A stretch of DNA of 23,437 bases from NCBI GenBank assembly GCA_002379855.1, contig DFUX01000091.1, positions 1 to 23,437 on the forward strand, written 5' to 3'. A program made the position numbers and the translations under genes. Below, piece by piece: positions 1 to 6,384 of this stretch. Source of the stretch: Cloacimonetes bacterium UBA4175 (GTDB taxonomy: Bacteria > Cloacimonadota > Cloacimonadia > Cloacimonadales > Cloacimonadaceae). Within the stretch, counting starts at the first letter, position 1. The number at the start of each line of letters is the position of its first letter. The notes beneath the pieces are model-generated. The model ran no database searches. It had not been told where the DNA came from and saw only the letters and a list, made by a program, of their open reading frames with translations.

Positions 1-63
1 TGGGAGGGTGATGCAAATGACACCAATCCCCTCATAATATATAGGTGCTACGATTAGTGGAAA

Positions 64-87
64 GGTGAAATGGTGAAATGGTGAAAA
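64..87. repeat. Three tandem 8-bp GGTGAAAT units
   Basis: Units lie at 64-71 (GGTGAAAT), 72-79 (GGTGAAAT) and 80-87 (GGTGAAAA). Just upstream, GTGGAAAGGTG at 57-67 recurs inverted at 3837-3847, next to the partner copy of the palindromic repeat. The tandem units are absent from that partner, so they look like a local slippage expansion. Confidence 0.75.
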
Positions 88-111
88 GGTTTCCCTGAGC
101 AAGTCCATCAG

Positions 112-183
112 GCTATATACCGCGTCATCCCGGGAAGCTGGGGTCCCCTCTGGGGTGGCTTACCCGGGATCCAGTCTTTTGAA
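112..183. repeat. Palindromic intergenic repeat, left copy
   Basis: The outer arms GCTATATACCGCGTCATC (112-129) and GATCCAGTCTTTTGAA (168-183) are identical to the inverted copy at 3727-3785. Between them lies a hairpin: ATCCCGGG pairs with CCCGGGAT and continues through AAGC/GCTT with one bulged T, and a second small CCCC-TCT-GGGG hairpin sits in the loop. It resembles the GTCATCCCGGG...CCCGGGATCCAG type of dispersed palindrome known from several bacterial groups; that resemblance is from memory. Confidence 0.8.
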
Positions 184-212
184 ATGACCGGGGAAAGGTG
201 GAATAGAACGCG

Positions 213-246
213 GTTCCCAACGTCTTGATAGGAGATGATTGGGAAC
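213..246. repeat. 8-bp inverted repeat, 18-nt loop
   Basis: GTTCCCAA (213-220) and TTGGGAAC (239-246) are perfect complements. There is no T-tract on either side, so it is not an obvious intrinsic terminator. It could be a protein-binding site or part of the island boundary; function unknown. Confidence 0.5.
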
Positions 247-276
247 ATTGGCTATAAACTGCTTAAAAGGTTATAG

Positions 277-301
277 GATAGTCAGGTAATCCTGGACTAT
301 C
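277..301 (-). terminator. Hairpin at end of R-M operon, possible terminator
   Basis: On the minus strand GATAGTCCAGG pairs with CCTGACTATC across the tetraloop ATTA, leaving one bulged C. The TAG stop of the endonuclease gene (297-299) lies inside the stem. Downstream comes CTATAACCTTTT, so the T-tract is weak and separated from the stem. It is a plausible transcript end for the two-gene operon, but not a textbook intrinsic terminator. Confidence 0.5.
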
Positions 302-1343
302 TCAGAATAAAATCCTTCAGGTCATTATACCTTTTTTCGTTATATGAGCCATCTTCTTTCATACACAAATTGTTATACGACCTGTTCAGCCTTCTATTGC
401 CATCAATAGCACTAAGAATCTTTTCTTTGTTAGAGTGAAGAGAAAGCTCCGAAAACAGATTCCAGTTTTCTAACAGCTTCGCATAATCATCGTCTTTAAC
501 ATCATATTCTTTAGGATCTCTGATTTTCTTGAATGTATCGAGAAAATTAACAGTGGATATATGGTTTATCAACTCAAGGAGTTCCTGCATCGTATTCTTT
601 TCACCTGAAAGCAGATCCCATAACTCGGAGGCTATCAATACTTCATCGTTATGAAAGTATTTGTTGCCTTCAACGATGTTTGCCAAAAACCTCTTTTTGT
701 CGAAGCTGCATTCGTCTTCACCCTCAACCACGGTTGGGTCAAAAGGGAATCCGATGTAATATGAGACTTTCTTGTCTGGATAGAGTCTCCGTAAAACAGC
801 TTTTGCTTCGAGGATTTTATGTTTCTCCTCTTTAAGCACTCCAGAATTTGGATTGACCGTCTTCAGTTCAATCGCAACAATACTGTCATCTTGAATAAAT
901 ACATCAGCCGAGAAGTTTGTAGCCGCTATGTCAGCAGGTCCCATACAGGATTCAATTTGTTTATCCTCTTCAATCATATTCGGCTCTCTCTCGGAGTTCT
1001 TTAAGTTCGTTATGATATCCGAAATTGCACTTTTCTGTTTGCGCGATATTTTTTCGTTTGTAAAAGCTCTTTTTTCTCCTCCCGATAGAATATGAGCTAC
1101 TTTTTCAAAAAACTGTTGACCAAGAGTGGTGTTCAATCCATGCAGCCAACTGCTGAGGCTGATAAGTATCTGTGGATTAATGTTATCCTTGCCCAGTTTG
1201 TTGGAAAATGCTTTTAAAAAAGCTTCATGGAATGGTGCATTTCTATTCGCATTAGCATCATCTGGGAATGTACCAAACCTACCCACAAGAGTCCTGATTA
1301 TCTCGATTGATATCTTCTCTTTCACATTATCTTGTAACGGCAT
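297..1343 (-). CDS. Type II restriction endonuclease, TdeIII-like
   Basis: A 348-residue protein whose N-terminal region (FPDDANANRNAPFHEAFL, about 26-43) and overall size resemble the TdeIII family of type II endonucleases, which as I recall cut GGNCC. A PD-(D/E)XK-type core is visible: D147 in ADVFIQD, then E159-L160-K161 in AIELK, followed by a charged helix (about 171-186). The ATG start is three bases after the methyltransferase stop and is preceded by AAGGAG inside the methyltransferase end, so translation is probably coupled and the methylase is made first. The gene is AT-rich compared with the chromosome to the right, consistent with horizontal transfer. The nuclease call is strong; the exact family and target site are inferred from memory. 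Confidence 0.82.
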   Translation of the reverse strand: MPLQDNVKEKISIEIIRTLVGRFGTFPDDANANRNAPFHEAFLKAFSNKLGKDNINPQILISLSSWLHGLNTTLGQQFFEKVAHILSGGEKRAFTNEKISRKQKSAISDIITNLKNSEREPNMIEEDKQIESCMGPADIAATNFSADVFIQDDSIVAIELKTVNPNSGVLKEEKHKILEAKAVLRRLYPDKKVSYYIGFPFDPTVVEGEDECSFDKKRFLANIVEGNKYFHNDEVLIASELWDLLSGEKNTMQELLELINHISTVNFLDTFKKIRDPKEYDVKDDDYAKLLENWNLFSELSLHSNKEKILSAIDGNRRLNRSYNNLCMKEDGSYNEKRYNDLKDFILR

Positions 1344-1346
1344 AGC

Positions 1347-2933
1347 TTACATCTCCTTCAGATGGAAAATTGTCTCGGAATAAGCGCCTTTATCTTTCTC
1401 TGTCCTGTTGAGAACTGGACGTTTATACTGGTTTACTATCATCATCCCTGATTTTTCGGCAATTGTCGGATACAGGTTGTACTTGTCGTTGGCAACAAGG
1501 AAAACATTGTAGTCTTTAGCAAGGTATTTTTTGGAATTGAGGAGGACGTCACTGACACCCTGGACATAACTGTTTTTTGCATCTCTGCCTTGTCCTCGAT
1601 ACAATGGCCCAATTTCCAACTCGTCGTTGCGCTCAAAACCAAAGAGATCATAGGCATAAGCATGTTGCTCATGATAATCTATCAAACCAACGTATGGTGG
1701 AGATGAAAAAATGCCGTCAATACCCCTGGAGTTTAGCAGAGCATAAAGATCCGGGTTTACAATCTGCATTCTTGACAATAAATCAATGTTCCTGCTATCT
1801 CCTGTAACACAAACCTGATGAGTGTTTGTCCTCAGAGCATCAAATTGCCGAAGCCTTTTGATTGTATCCTTTGTGTAGGTGTTCCACCATTTCAGAATTG
1901 AGAATATCGGTTTGCAAATCTTACCATGTTTTGTGCAGTAATAGGTTGTTATCACGGGTTCAAGCAAAGTGGCAAGATCTGAGTGCGTGGTTGCCCGGCA
2001 GCTTCTGATAGTTCTGCTAAGAATGACTGCGATGATCTTTTTGGTGTCTTGATTGCTGATCTTTTTAATCTCCTGGAAAACAACATCAATCTCCTTTAAC
2101 ACAGGCTGGATGAACCATTTTTCCAAAAAGTTTTTGGGATCGCTCTTTAGCAGTTCTATGTCATATCTTTCGAGCAGCCTGTTGTATGTAAGCAGAAACT
2201 CTTTGGCTTTCTCAGCAGAGTAAGATTTCTCGTCAATCAATCTATTACGTACCCTGAACTTGTATTCCGGGACAGGAAAGAATTGGTTGTTGAACTTATA
2301 AAGCTCTTCCAGCAGTTCGTTTTCAAATTCCAGAGTATGAGAGTTAGTCAAATATGATTCAAGAACTTTGGTTATTCTATTGACCTCATTTTGTATGTCG
2401 TTTAAATCATATTTATTGATTTTACACGTGGATATCAACGAGTTAAAAGCAGATACATCCACCCCTATTGCATGTATGCCCAATTCGTTTGCTTGCACAA
2501 GGGTTGTCCCGCTCCCGCAAAAAGGATCCAATACAAGGTCGCCGGGTTTGAAAAAAACCTCATGCTTGAAGTTGTCAGTGTGAGAATCAAGGAAATACTC
2601 AACCAATTGGGGAATAAACTTTCCTTTATAGGGATGAAGCCTATGGACGTGCTTTGTGGTTTCAGCTTCTTTGTAGTTATCAAATGACAATGCCCAGTTG
2701 AGATCGTCTCCCAATTGGTTTCGCCACGATATTTCCCGACTGCCATTGTAAGACTTGTAATAGTCCTCAAGTTCTTGTTTGGAAACCAATGTGCTGCCAT
2801 TTTCAGAGTATTTCTTTATACGGCCATATTGGATAAGATAGCTAATGTTAGACACTGATACATGCTTTCCTAAGTGTTTACTGGCCCAGAGACTTGCGTC
2901 TTTCACATTGATTAGTTTGGATGCTTGATCCAC
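1347..2933 (-). CDS. DNA amino-methyltransferase of the R-M system
   Basis: A 528-residue methyltransferase. Residues 5-60 look like a small helix-turn-helix or excisionase-like DNA-binding segment. Motif X is around HPYKGKFIPQLVEYFL (100-115), motif I is DPFCGSGTT (136-144) for S-adenosylmethionine binding, GVDVS follows at 157-161, and the catalytic motif IV is SPPY (411-414), typical of N4-cytosine (or N6-adenine) enzymes. The order X-I-long insert-IV matches the alpha arrangement, so the roughly 250-residue insert probably carries target recognition. The start is GTG with AAGGAGGA just four bases away, a short spacing. It should protect host DNA from the endonuclease that directly follows. 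No controller (C) protein gene is evident. Base modified and site recognised cannot be read from sequence. Confidence 0.92.
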   Translation of the reverse strand: MDQASKLINVKDASLWASKHLGKHVSVSNISYLIQYGRIKKYSENGSTLVSKQELEDYYKSYNGSREISWRNQLGDDLNWALSFDNYKEAETTKHVHRLHPYKGKFIPQLVEYFLDSHTDNFKHEVFFKPGDLVLDPFCGSGTTLVQANELGIHAIGVDVSAFNSLISTCKINKYDLNDIQNEVNRITKVLESYLTNSHTLEFENELLEELYKFNNQFFPVPEYKFRVRNRLIDEKSYSAEKAKEFLLTYNRLLERYDIELLKSDPKNFLEKWFIQPVLKEIDVVFQEIKKISNQDTKKIIAVILSRTIRSCRATTHSDLATLLEPVITTYYCTKHGKICKPIFSILKWWNTYTKDTIKRLRQFDALRTNTHQVCVTGDSRNIDLLSRMQIVNPDLYALLNSRGIDGIFSSPPYVGLIDYHEQHAYAYDLFGFERNDELEIGPLYRGQGRDAKNSYVQGVSDVLLNSKKYLAKDYNVFLVANDKYNLYPTIAEKSGMMIVNQYKRPVLNRTEKDKGAYSETIFHLKEM

Positions 2934-2985
2934 GGGTCCTCCTTCGGATTCAATTACTAAGCATCATAGCGAACTTGGTCTTTCA

Positions 2986-3013
2986 ATCATTAAAAAAACT
3001 CGTTTGCTGTCAA
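2986..3013 (-). promoter_or_regulatory. Candidate promoter for methyltransferase gene
   Basis: On the minus strand a perfect -35 TTGACA (3008-3013) is followed after 16 bases by AATGAT (2986-2991), a four-of-six match to the -10 consensus. It lies about 55 bases upstream of the GTG start and would drive both R-M genes. Confidence 0.45.
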
Positions 3014-3257
3014 GTCCAAATTCATTGATTCTGCTACAATATACCTAACTATCATGTTTACTATCAAGATGATATCGATTTCTTACAAGTTAAATACGCT
3101 TATAGATATGATTCTAAAACCCACACGGAAGCAAATCATGGGAAAAGACGCCCTGACCTCTTCCGGACAGGATGTCAAAATGAGGATTGTAAGTTCATAA
3201 CGTTGGTTTGGGAGTGATTTTATTTTTTACCTGCGCTGCTTTAGACCACGAAACAGC

Positions 3258-3299
3258 TTGACAGGGCAGGCCATTCTGCATATTATGCTAACCTGCCCT
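3258..3299 (+). promoter_or_regulatory. Promoter with nested inverted repeats, upstream of DUF3147 gene
   Basis: TTGACA (3258-3263), a 17-base spacer and TATTAT (3281-3286) form a strong sigma-70-like promoter. An 8-bp inverted repeat AGGGCAGG (3263-3270) / CCTGCCCT (3292-3299) brackets the -10, and a smaller palindrome GCATA-T-TATGC (3278-3288) lies over it. The arrangement suggests an operator that would block polymerase, though no regulator is identified. It is 62 bases upstream of the ATG at 3349. Confidence 0.65.
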
Positions 3300-3348
3300 A
3301 TCCAGTCTAAGAACAAGGGTTTTCCCATTATGATAAAAGGGGAATAGA

Positions 3349-3687
3349 ATGCTATACTATCTGCTAAAGGTACTCATTTCAGCGGGATTGATCGTGCTGG
3401 TGAGCGAAATCTCCAAGCGCAGCAGCCTGGCGGGGGCGATTCTTGCCTCTGTGCCTCTGGTTTCCTTCCTGGCCATCCTGTGGATGTATCTGGAGACCAG
3501 GGATGTGAAACAGATCGCGGCGCTGTCCACGGATATATTCTGGCTGGTGTTGCCGTCCCTGCTGTTCTTTGTACTCTTTCCCCTGCTGTTGAGGCGCAAC
3601 GTCAATTTCTACCTGGCTTTCGGGCTATCCGCGGCGCTCATGGTGGGATGCTATATTTTCACCACCTGGCTGCTCAAGCTGAGATGA
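3349..3687 (+). CDS. DUF3147 family small membrane protein
   Basis: A 112-residue, very hydrophobic protein with about four membrane segments (near 3-20, 27-48, 62-80 and 87-108). The segments SLAGAILASVPLVSFLAILWMYLETRDV and LPSLLFFVLFPLLLRR match the DUF3147 family as I remember it; the family has no established function. AAGGGG lies a few bases upstream of the ATG. It is a single gene between the R-M cassette and a palindromic repeat, with a GC-rich coding sequence like the chromosome, so it probably marks the end of the acquired segment rather than being part of it. Confidence 0.8.
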   Translation: MLYYLLKVLISAGLIVLVSEISKRSSLAGAILASVPLVSFLAILWMYLETRDVKQIAALSTDIFWLVLPSLLFFVLFPLLLRRNVNFYLAFGLSAALMVGCYIFTTWLLKLR

Positions 3688-3892
3688 ATCCGCCAGGCTA
3701 CGGCGGCAGAAGGAATTGATTGAGGCTTCAAAAGACTGGATCACGGGTCAAGCATGCGCTTGCCCGTGATGACGCGGTATATAGCTGGTGAGATTTTTTC
3801 TGGGCTGCGTCCAGCATCAACACGTCACCACGACACCACCTTTCCACGAACCTGTTCATGAGATGGATCACTGAAGTCGCGTGTCGGCAGGC
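3688..3892. other. Intergenic region between convergent genes, repeat-rich
   Basis: It contains a CCGCC-AGGCTAC-GGCGG hairpin just after the DUF3147 stop (3690-3706), the right copy of the palindromic repeat (3727-3785), and GTGGAAAGGTG in inverted orientation (3837-3847). No T-tract follows the first hairpin, so termination is uncertain. No gene is seen. Confidence 0.6.
3727..3785. repeat. Palindromic intergenic repeat, right inverted copy
   Basis: This is an inverted, shorter version of 112-183. The hairpin ATCACGGG-T-CAAGC / GCTTGCCCGTGAT forms 13 base pairs with one bulged T. Relative to the left copy, one C-G pair in the stem is replaced by A-T on both arms, and the bulged T stays at the same place. 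The outer arms are identical in both copies. Confidence 0.8.
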
Positions 3893-4345
3893 TCAGGCCT
3901 GGGCCAGGCTTTCTTTATAGGCTTTGAATTTCGCCAGCAGTTCCGCGTCGTTCAGCGCGAGGATCTGGATGGCGAGCAGGGCTGCGTTTTTGGCTCCGCC
4001 GATGGCCACACAGGCCACCGGAACGCCCGGGGGCATCTGGGCAATAGAAAGCAGGGCGTCCATTCCGCCCAGTCCTCCACTGGCCAGGGGTACCCCGATC
4101 ACGGGCAACGCGGTGTGGGAGGCGATCACTCCCGGCAGATGGGCTGCCATGCCTGCCACGGCGATTATCACCTTCACCCCTTCCGCCTCGGCGTTTTTGG
4201 CCAGGGCGGCGGTGTTTTCCGGTTTGCGGTGGGCGGAGGAGATGTGCAGGTCATGCTCCACCCCAAATTCCGCCAGGGTCTGGCCGATAGTCTCGGCGGC
4301 GGCAAAATCGCTCTTGCTGCCCAAAATAACTCGCACCGCGGGCAT
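3893..4345 (-). CDS. purE: N5-carboxyaminoimidazole ribonucleotide mutase PurE
   Basis: A 150-residue cytoplasmic enzyme of purine synthesis. Class I PurE interconverts N5-CAIR and CAIR. The family signatures are present: GSKSD near the N-terminus (9-13), SAHRKP (37-42), AGMAAHLPGVIAS with a following LPVIGVP, and GMDALLSIAQMPPGVPVA. Length is normal for bacterial PurE. The ATG lies two bases after the stop of the upstream EIIA-like gene and has no strong ribosome site of its own, so it is probably translated by coupling. No purK or other pur gene is in the window, so purE is separated from the rest of the pathway here. Confidence 0.96.
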   Translation of the reverse strand: MPAVRVILGSKSDFAAAETIGQTLAEFGVEHDLHISSAHRKPENTAALAKNAEAEGVKVIIAVAGMAAHLPGVIASHTALPVIGVPLASGGLGGMDALLSIAQMPPGVPVACVAIGGAKNAALLAIQILALNDAELLAKFKAYKESLAQA

Positions 4346-4347
4346 GG

Positions 4348-5022
4348 TTATTTGTTCTGTTCTTCGGTGACTACGGTGAGCAGTTCGTGGATTTCCTTGG
4401 TGCTGGTGGCAGTGGCGAAAGAATCCAGGACACCGGAGTTCATGATCAGCTTGGAGATGTAGGAGAGGCTGAAGAGGTGCTGTTTGTCGTTGTGCAGCAG
4501 CAGCATGAAGAAGATGTTGACCGGTTTGTTGTCCGGGGCGTCGAAATCCACCGGTTCGGAGCTGCGTCCGAAGAGGATGCTGGGTGTTTTGATCTTGGAC
4601 GGATGGAGATGGCGGGGGTGCAGCAGCGCCACGCCGTGGCCGATGGCGGTGGAGATCAGCTCCTCGCGGGCAACCACCACTTCGTAGAGCCAGCGGGCGT
4701 CACGCACCAGCTTGAGCTGCTTGGCCTTCTCGCTGAGGATGCGGATAGCGTCGTATTTGTTTTCCGCCGTAAAATCCAAAAAGATGTTTTCCGGCCGCAT
4801 ATACTCTTCAAAGTGGCAGATAACGCGCTTGAGCGCAAGCAGTTTCTCATCCACTTCATTGAGGTTGTCCAGCCACGCGTTGAGGGAGTCTTCGTCGATC
4901 TTGACGTTCTTTCCCACCAGCTTGGTCTCAAAGACTTCGCTGTTGATCATTTCCACGATAACGCGCTCGGAAACCTTGAGTTTTTTGGCCGCGTCTGCCT
5001 TGGACAGATATTTCTTCGCCAT
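4348..5022 (-). CDS. PTS EIIA (PtsN-like) domain protein with N-terminal helix-turn-helix
   Basis: A 224-residue protein in two parts. Residues 4-52 (LSKADAAKKLKVSERVIVEMINSE...) look like an excisionase or MerR-like helix-turn-helix that reads DNA. Residues about 75-222 are a fructose/nitrogen-type EIIA domain: REELISTAIGHGVALLHP (119-136) matches the PtsN active-site region, with H135 as the likely phosphorylated histidine. No EI, HPr or EIIBC gene is nearby, so a sensory or regulatory role is likelier than sugar transport. AGGAGG (5029-5034 on the plus strand) gives a good start. It is the first gene of a two-gene unit with purE, which hints at a link between phosphorelay state and nucleotide supply; that link is an inference. 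Confidence 0.85.
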   Translation of the reverse strand: MAKKYLSKADAAKKLKVSERVIVEMINSEVFETKLVGKNVKIDEDSLNAWLDNLNEVDEKLLALKRVICHFEEYMRPENIFLDFTAENKYDAIRILSEKAKQLKLVRDARWLYEVVVAREELISTAIGHGVALLHPRHLHPSKIKTPSILFGRSSEPVDFDAPDNKPVNIFFMLLLHNDKQHLFSLSYISKLIMNSGVLDSFATATSTKEIHELLTVVTEEQNK

Positions 5023-5082
5023 ATTTAACCTCCTGTGGTTGGGCGGGCAAAATGCCGAAAGCTAACTGTATCAATGTTTATC

Positions 5083-5111
5083 TTGACAAAGATAGAGCTT
5101 TTTCTGAGTAT
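5083..5111 (+). promoter_or_regulatory. Candidate lptE promoter
   Basis: A perfect TTGACA (5083-5088) is followed after 17 bases by GAGTAT (5106-5111), a poor -10; TATGCA at 5109 would give a 20-base spacing. Transcription would begin almost at the ATG at 5118, so the message could be nearly leaderless. Only the -35 is convincing. Confidence 0.3.
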
Positions 5112-5117
5112 GCAATA

Positions 5118-5618
5118 ATGGTCAAGTTATTTATTCGTCTGGCGCTGCTCTGCGTGGTACTTTCAGGTTGCTCATATTCCGTCTATTCAAATGCTTACCC
5201 GCATTTGAAAAAAGTTGCCGTGCGCGCTTTTGAGAACCGCTCGGCGGACTATGACCTGGGCGACAAACTGCTGAATGGCCTCTCCCAGGAGTTTGCCAAC
5301 GACGGCCGCCTCAAGCTGGTCACCCAACAGCCGGACTGCACCTTGGAAGGCAGCATCAACAGCTTTGAGGAAAACATCTACAGCTATGACGCCGCCAACA
5401 ACGTGCAGGACTATCAGTTGCGCCTGGTCTGCAGCGTCACCTTCACCGACCTGATCAACAACCAGGTGATCTGGGAAAACAAAGCCCTGCAGGTCACCTG
5501 CAACTATGCCGTATCCGAAGGCAGCACAGCGCAGTTTAACAGCAAAGAGGAAGCCACCGATGAGCTCATCTCCCTACTCTTCAAAGCCATCATCCAAAAC
5601 ACCCTCGAAACCTGGTAA
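5118..5618 (+). CDS. lptE: LptE-like LPS-assembly lipoprotein
   Basis: From the ATG at 5118 the protein is 166 residues with a lipoprotein signal, MVKLFIRLALLCVVLSGC, lipidated at C18. An ATG at 5052 would add 22 residues before the signal peptide, which is unlikely. The mature part (HLKKVAVRAFENRSADYDLGDKLLNGLSQEF..., then DCTLEGSINSF) follows the pattern of LptE family proteins, which plug the LptD barrel and help insert lipopolysaccharide in the outer membrane. No LptD is in the window. The 3' end overlaps the next gene by 59 bases. The lipoprotein call is firm and the LptE assignment is by family pattern. Confidence 0.8.
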   Translation: MVKLFIRLALLCVVLSGCSYSVYSNAYPHLKKVAVRAFENRSADYDLGDKLLNGLSQEFANDGRLKLVTQQPDCTLEGSINSFEENIYSYDAANNVQDYQLRLVCSVTFTDLINNQVIWENKALQVTCNYAVSEGSTAQFNSKEEATDELISLLFKAIIQNTLETW

Positions 5619-6384
5619 GGCTTTGCGCCTTAACCGCTTTCTGGCCGAATGCGGCCTGGGTTCGCGCCGGAGGGTGGAAGAGCTGGTGCTGGACGGGCGC
5701 ATCCTGGTGAACGGCGAGGTCTGCCGCGACCTTAGCTGCCAGGTGAATCCCCAGGCGGACGAAGTGGCGCTGAAAGGCAAGGGCGTACTCTCCCTTCCCA
5801 CGGAACAGCAATATCTGATGCTGAACAAGCCGCGCGGCTACGTGGTGACCGCCCGGGACGAATTCAGGCGCCAGACCATCTATGACTTGCTGCCGGAGCG
5901 GGCTTCCAAGCTGCGTTACGCAGGCAGGCTGGACAAGGATTCCGAAGGTCTGCTGCTGCTCACCACCGACGGAGAACTGATCAACCGCCTCTCGCATCCG
6001 CGCTACAAGGTGGAAAAGGTTTACAAAGCCACCATCAGCCGCCGCCTCAGCAAACAGGAACTGGACAGCCTGCGCAAGGGAGTGCAGATCGAGGGCGGGC
6101 TGACCCGCCAGGCCGGGGTCTTTGTGAAAAGCAGCTCCGAGAGCGGCATGACCCTGAAATTCGTGATCACGGAAGGACGCAAGCGGCAAATCCGCCAGAT
6201 GGTGGAAGCCGTGGGCGCCAAGGTGCTCACGCTCAAACGCCTGCAGTTCGGAACCTTGCATCTGCGCGACCTTCCCGCCGGACGCTGGAGGCCGCTGACC
6301 CAGCAGGAAATCCGCTCACTCAAATCCATCACCGGGGAAAACAAACATGAAAATAGCACTGCTCGGCCTGCCCAAAAGCGGTAA
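5560..6384 (+). CDS. rluB: 23S rRNA pseudouridine synthase, RsuA/RluB family
   Basis: I choose the ATG at 5560 because GAGG (5547-5550) lies nine bases upstream; it gives 274 residues. An ATG at 5506 is open but lacks such a site. After a Ser/Pro/Lys-rich tail of 20 residues comes an S4 RNA-binding domain (LRLNRFLAECGLGSRRRVEELV, from 22), then the catalytic domain with AGRLDKDSEGLLLLTTDGE, where D125 is the expected nucleophile, and EGRKRQIRQM near the C-terminus. RluB modifies 23S rRNA near U2605 in E. coli; RsuA or RluE-like specificity cannot be excluded. The gene starts inside lptE and ends 38 bases inside the next gene, so all three are tightly coupled. Confidence 0.92.
   Translation: MSSSPYSSKPSSKTPSKPGKALRLNRFLAECGLGSRRRVEELVLDGRILVNGEVCRDLSCQVNPQADEVALKGKGVLSLPTEQQYLMLNKPRGYVVTARDEFRRQTIYDLLPERASKLRYAGRLDKDSEGLLLLTTDGELINRLSHPRYKVEKVYKATISRRLSKQELDSLRKGVQIEGGLTRQAGVFVKSSSESGMTLKFVITEGRKRQIRQMVEAVGAKVLTLKRLQFGTLHLRDLPAGRWRPLTQQEIRSLKSITGENKHENSTARPAQKR

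Larger units (their letters stand above)
1..296. other. Gene-free left edge with repeats
   Basis: No convincing coding region is seen here. The stretch holds three tandem 8-bp units GGTGAAAT/GGTGAAAT/GGTGAAAA (64-87), a palindromic repeat (112-183) that recurs inverted at 3727-3785, an 8-bp inverted repeat GTTCCCAA/TTGGGAAC (213-220 and 239-246), and the start of a hairpin that overlaps the end of the endonuclease gene. It reads as the boundary between GC-rich chromosome and the AT-rich restriction-modification island. Confidence 0.6.
2934..3348. other. AT-rich intergenic region between R-M operon and DUF3147 gene
   Basis: This 415-bp stretch separates divergent genes. It holds a candidate promoter for the methyltransferase (minus strand, TTGACA at 3008-3013), a TG-containing extended -10 on the plus strand (TACAAT, 3035-3040), and the DUF3147 promoter region with its inverted repeats (3258-3299). 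A 48-codon open frame with ATG at 3054 and stop at 3198-3200 lies just after the TACAAT box; it has no ribosome site and no recognised similarity. No RNA gene is recognised. Confidence 0.6.

Noticed and set aside
112..183. CRISPR repeat or attachment site
   Set aside because: Only two inverted copies with hairpins, no spacers, and no cas, integrase or tRNA gene nearby.
3881..4462. 193-codon open frame on the plus strand over purE
   Set aside because: It is antisense to purE, which has clear family motifs; its composition is that of a shadow frame.
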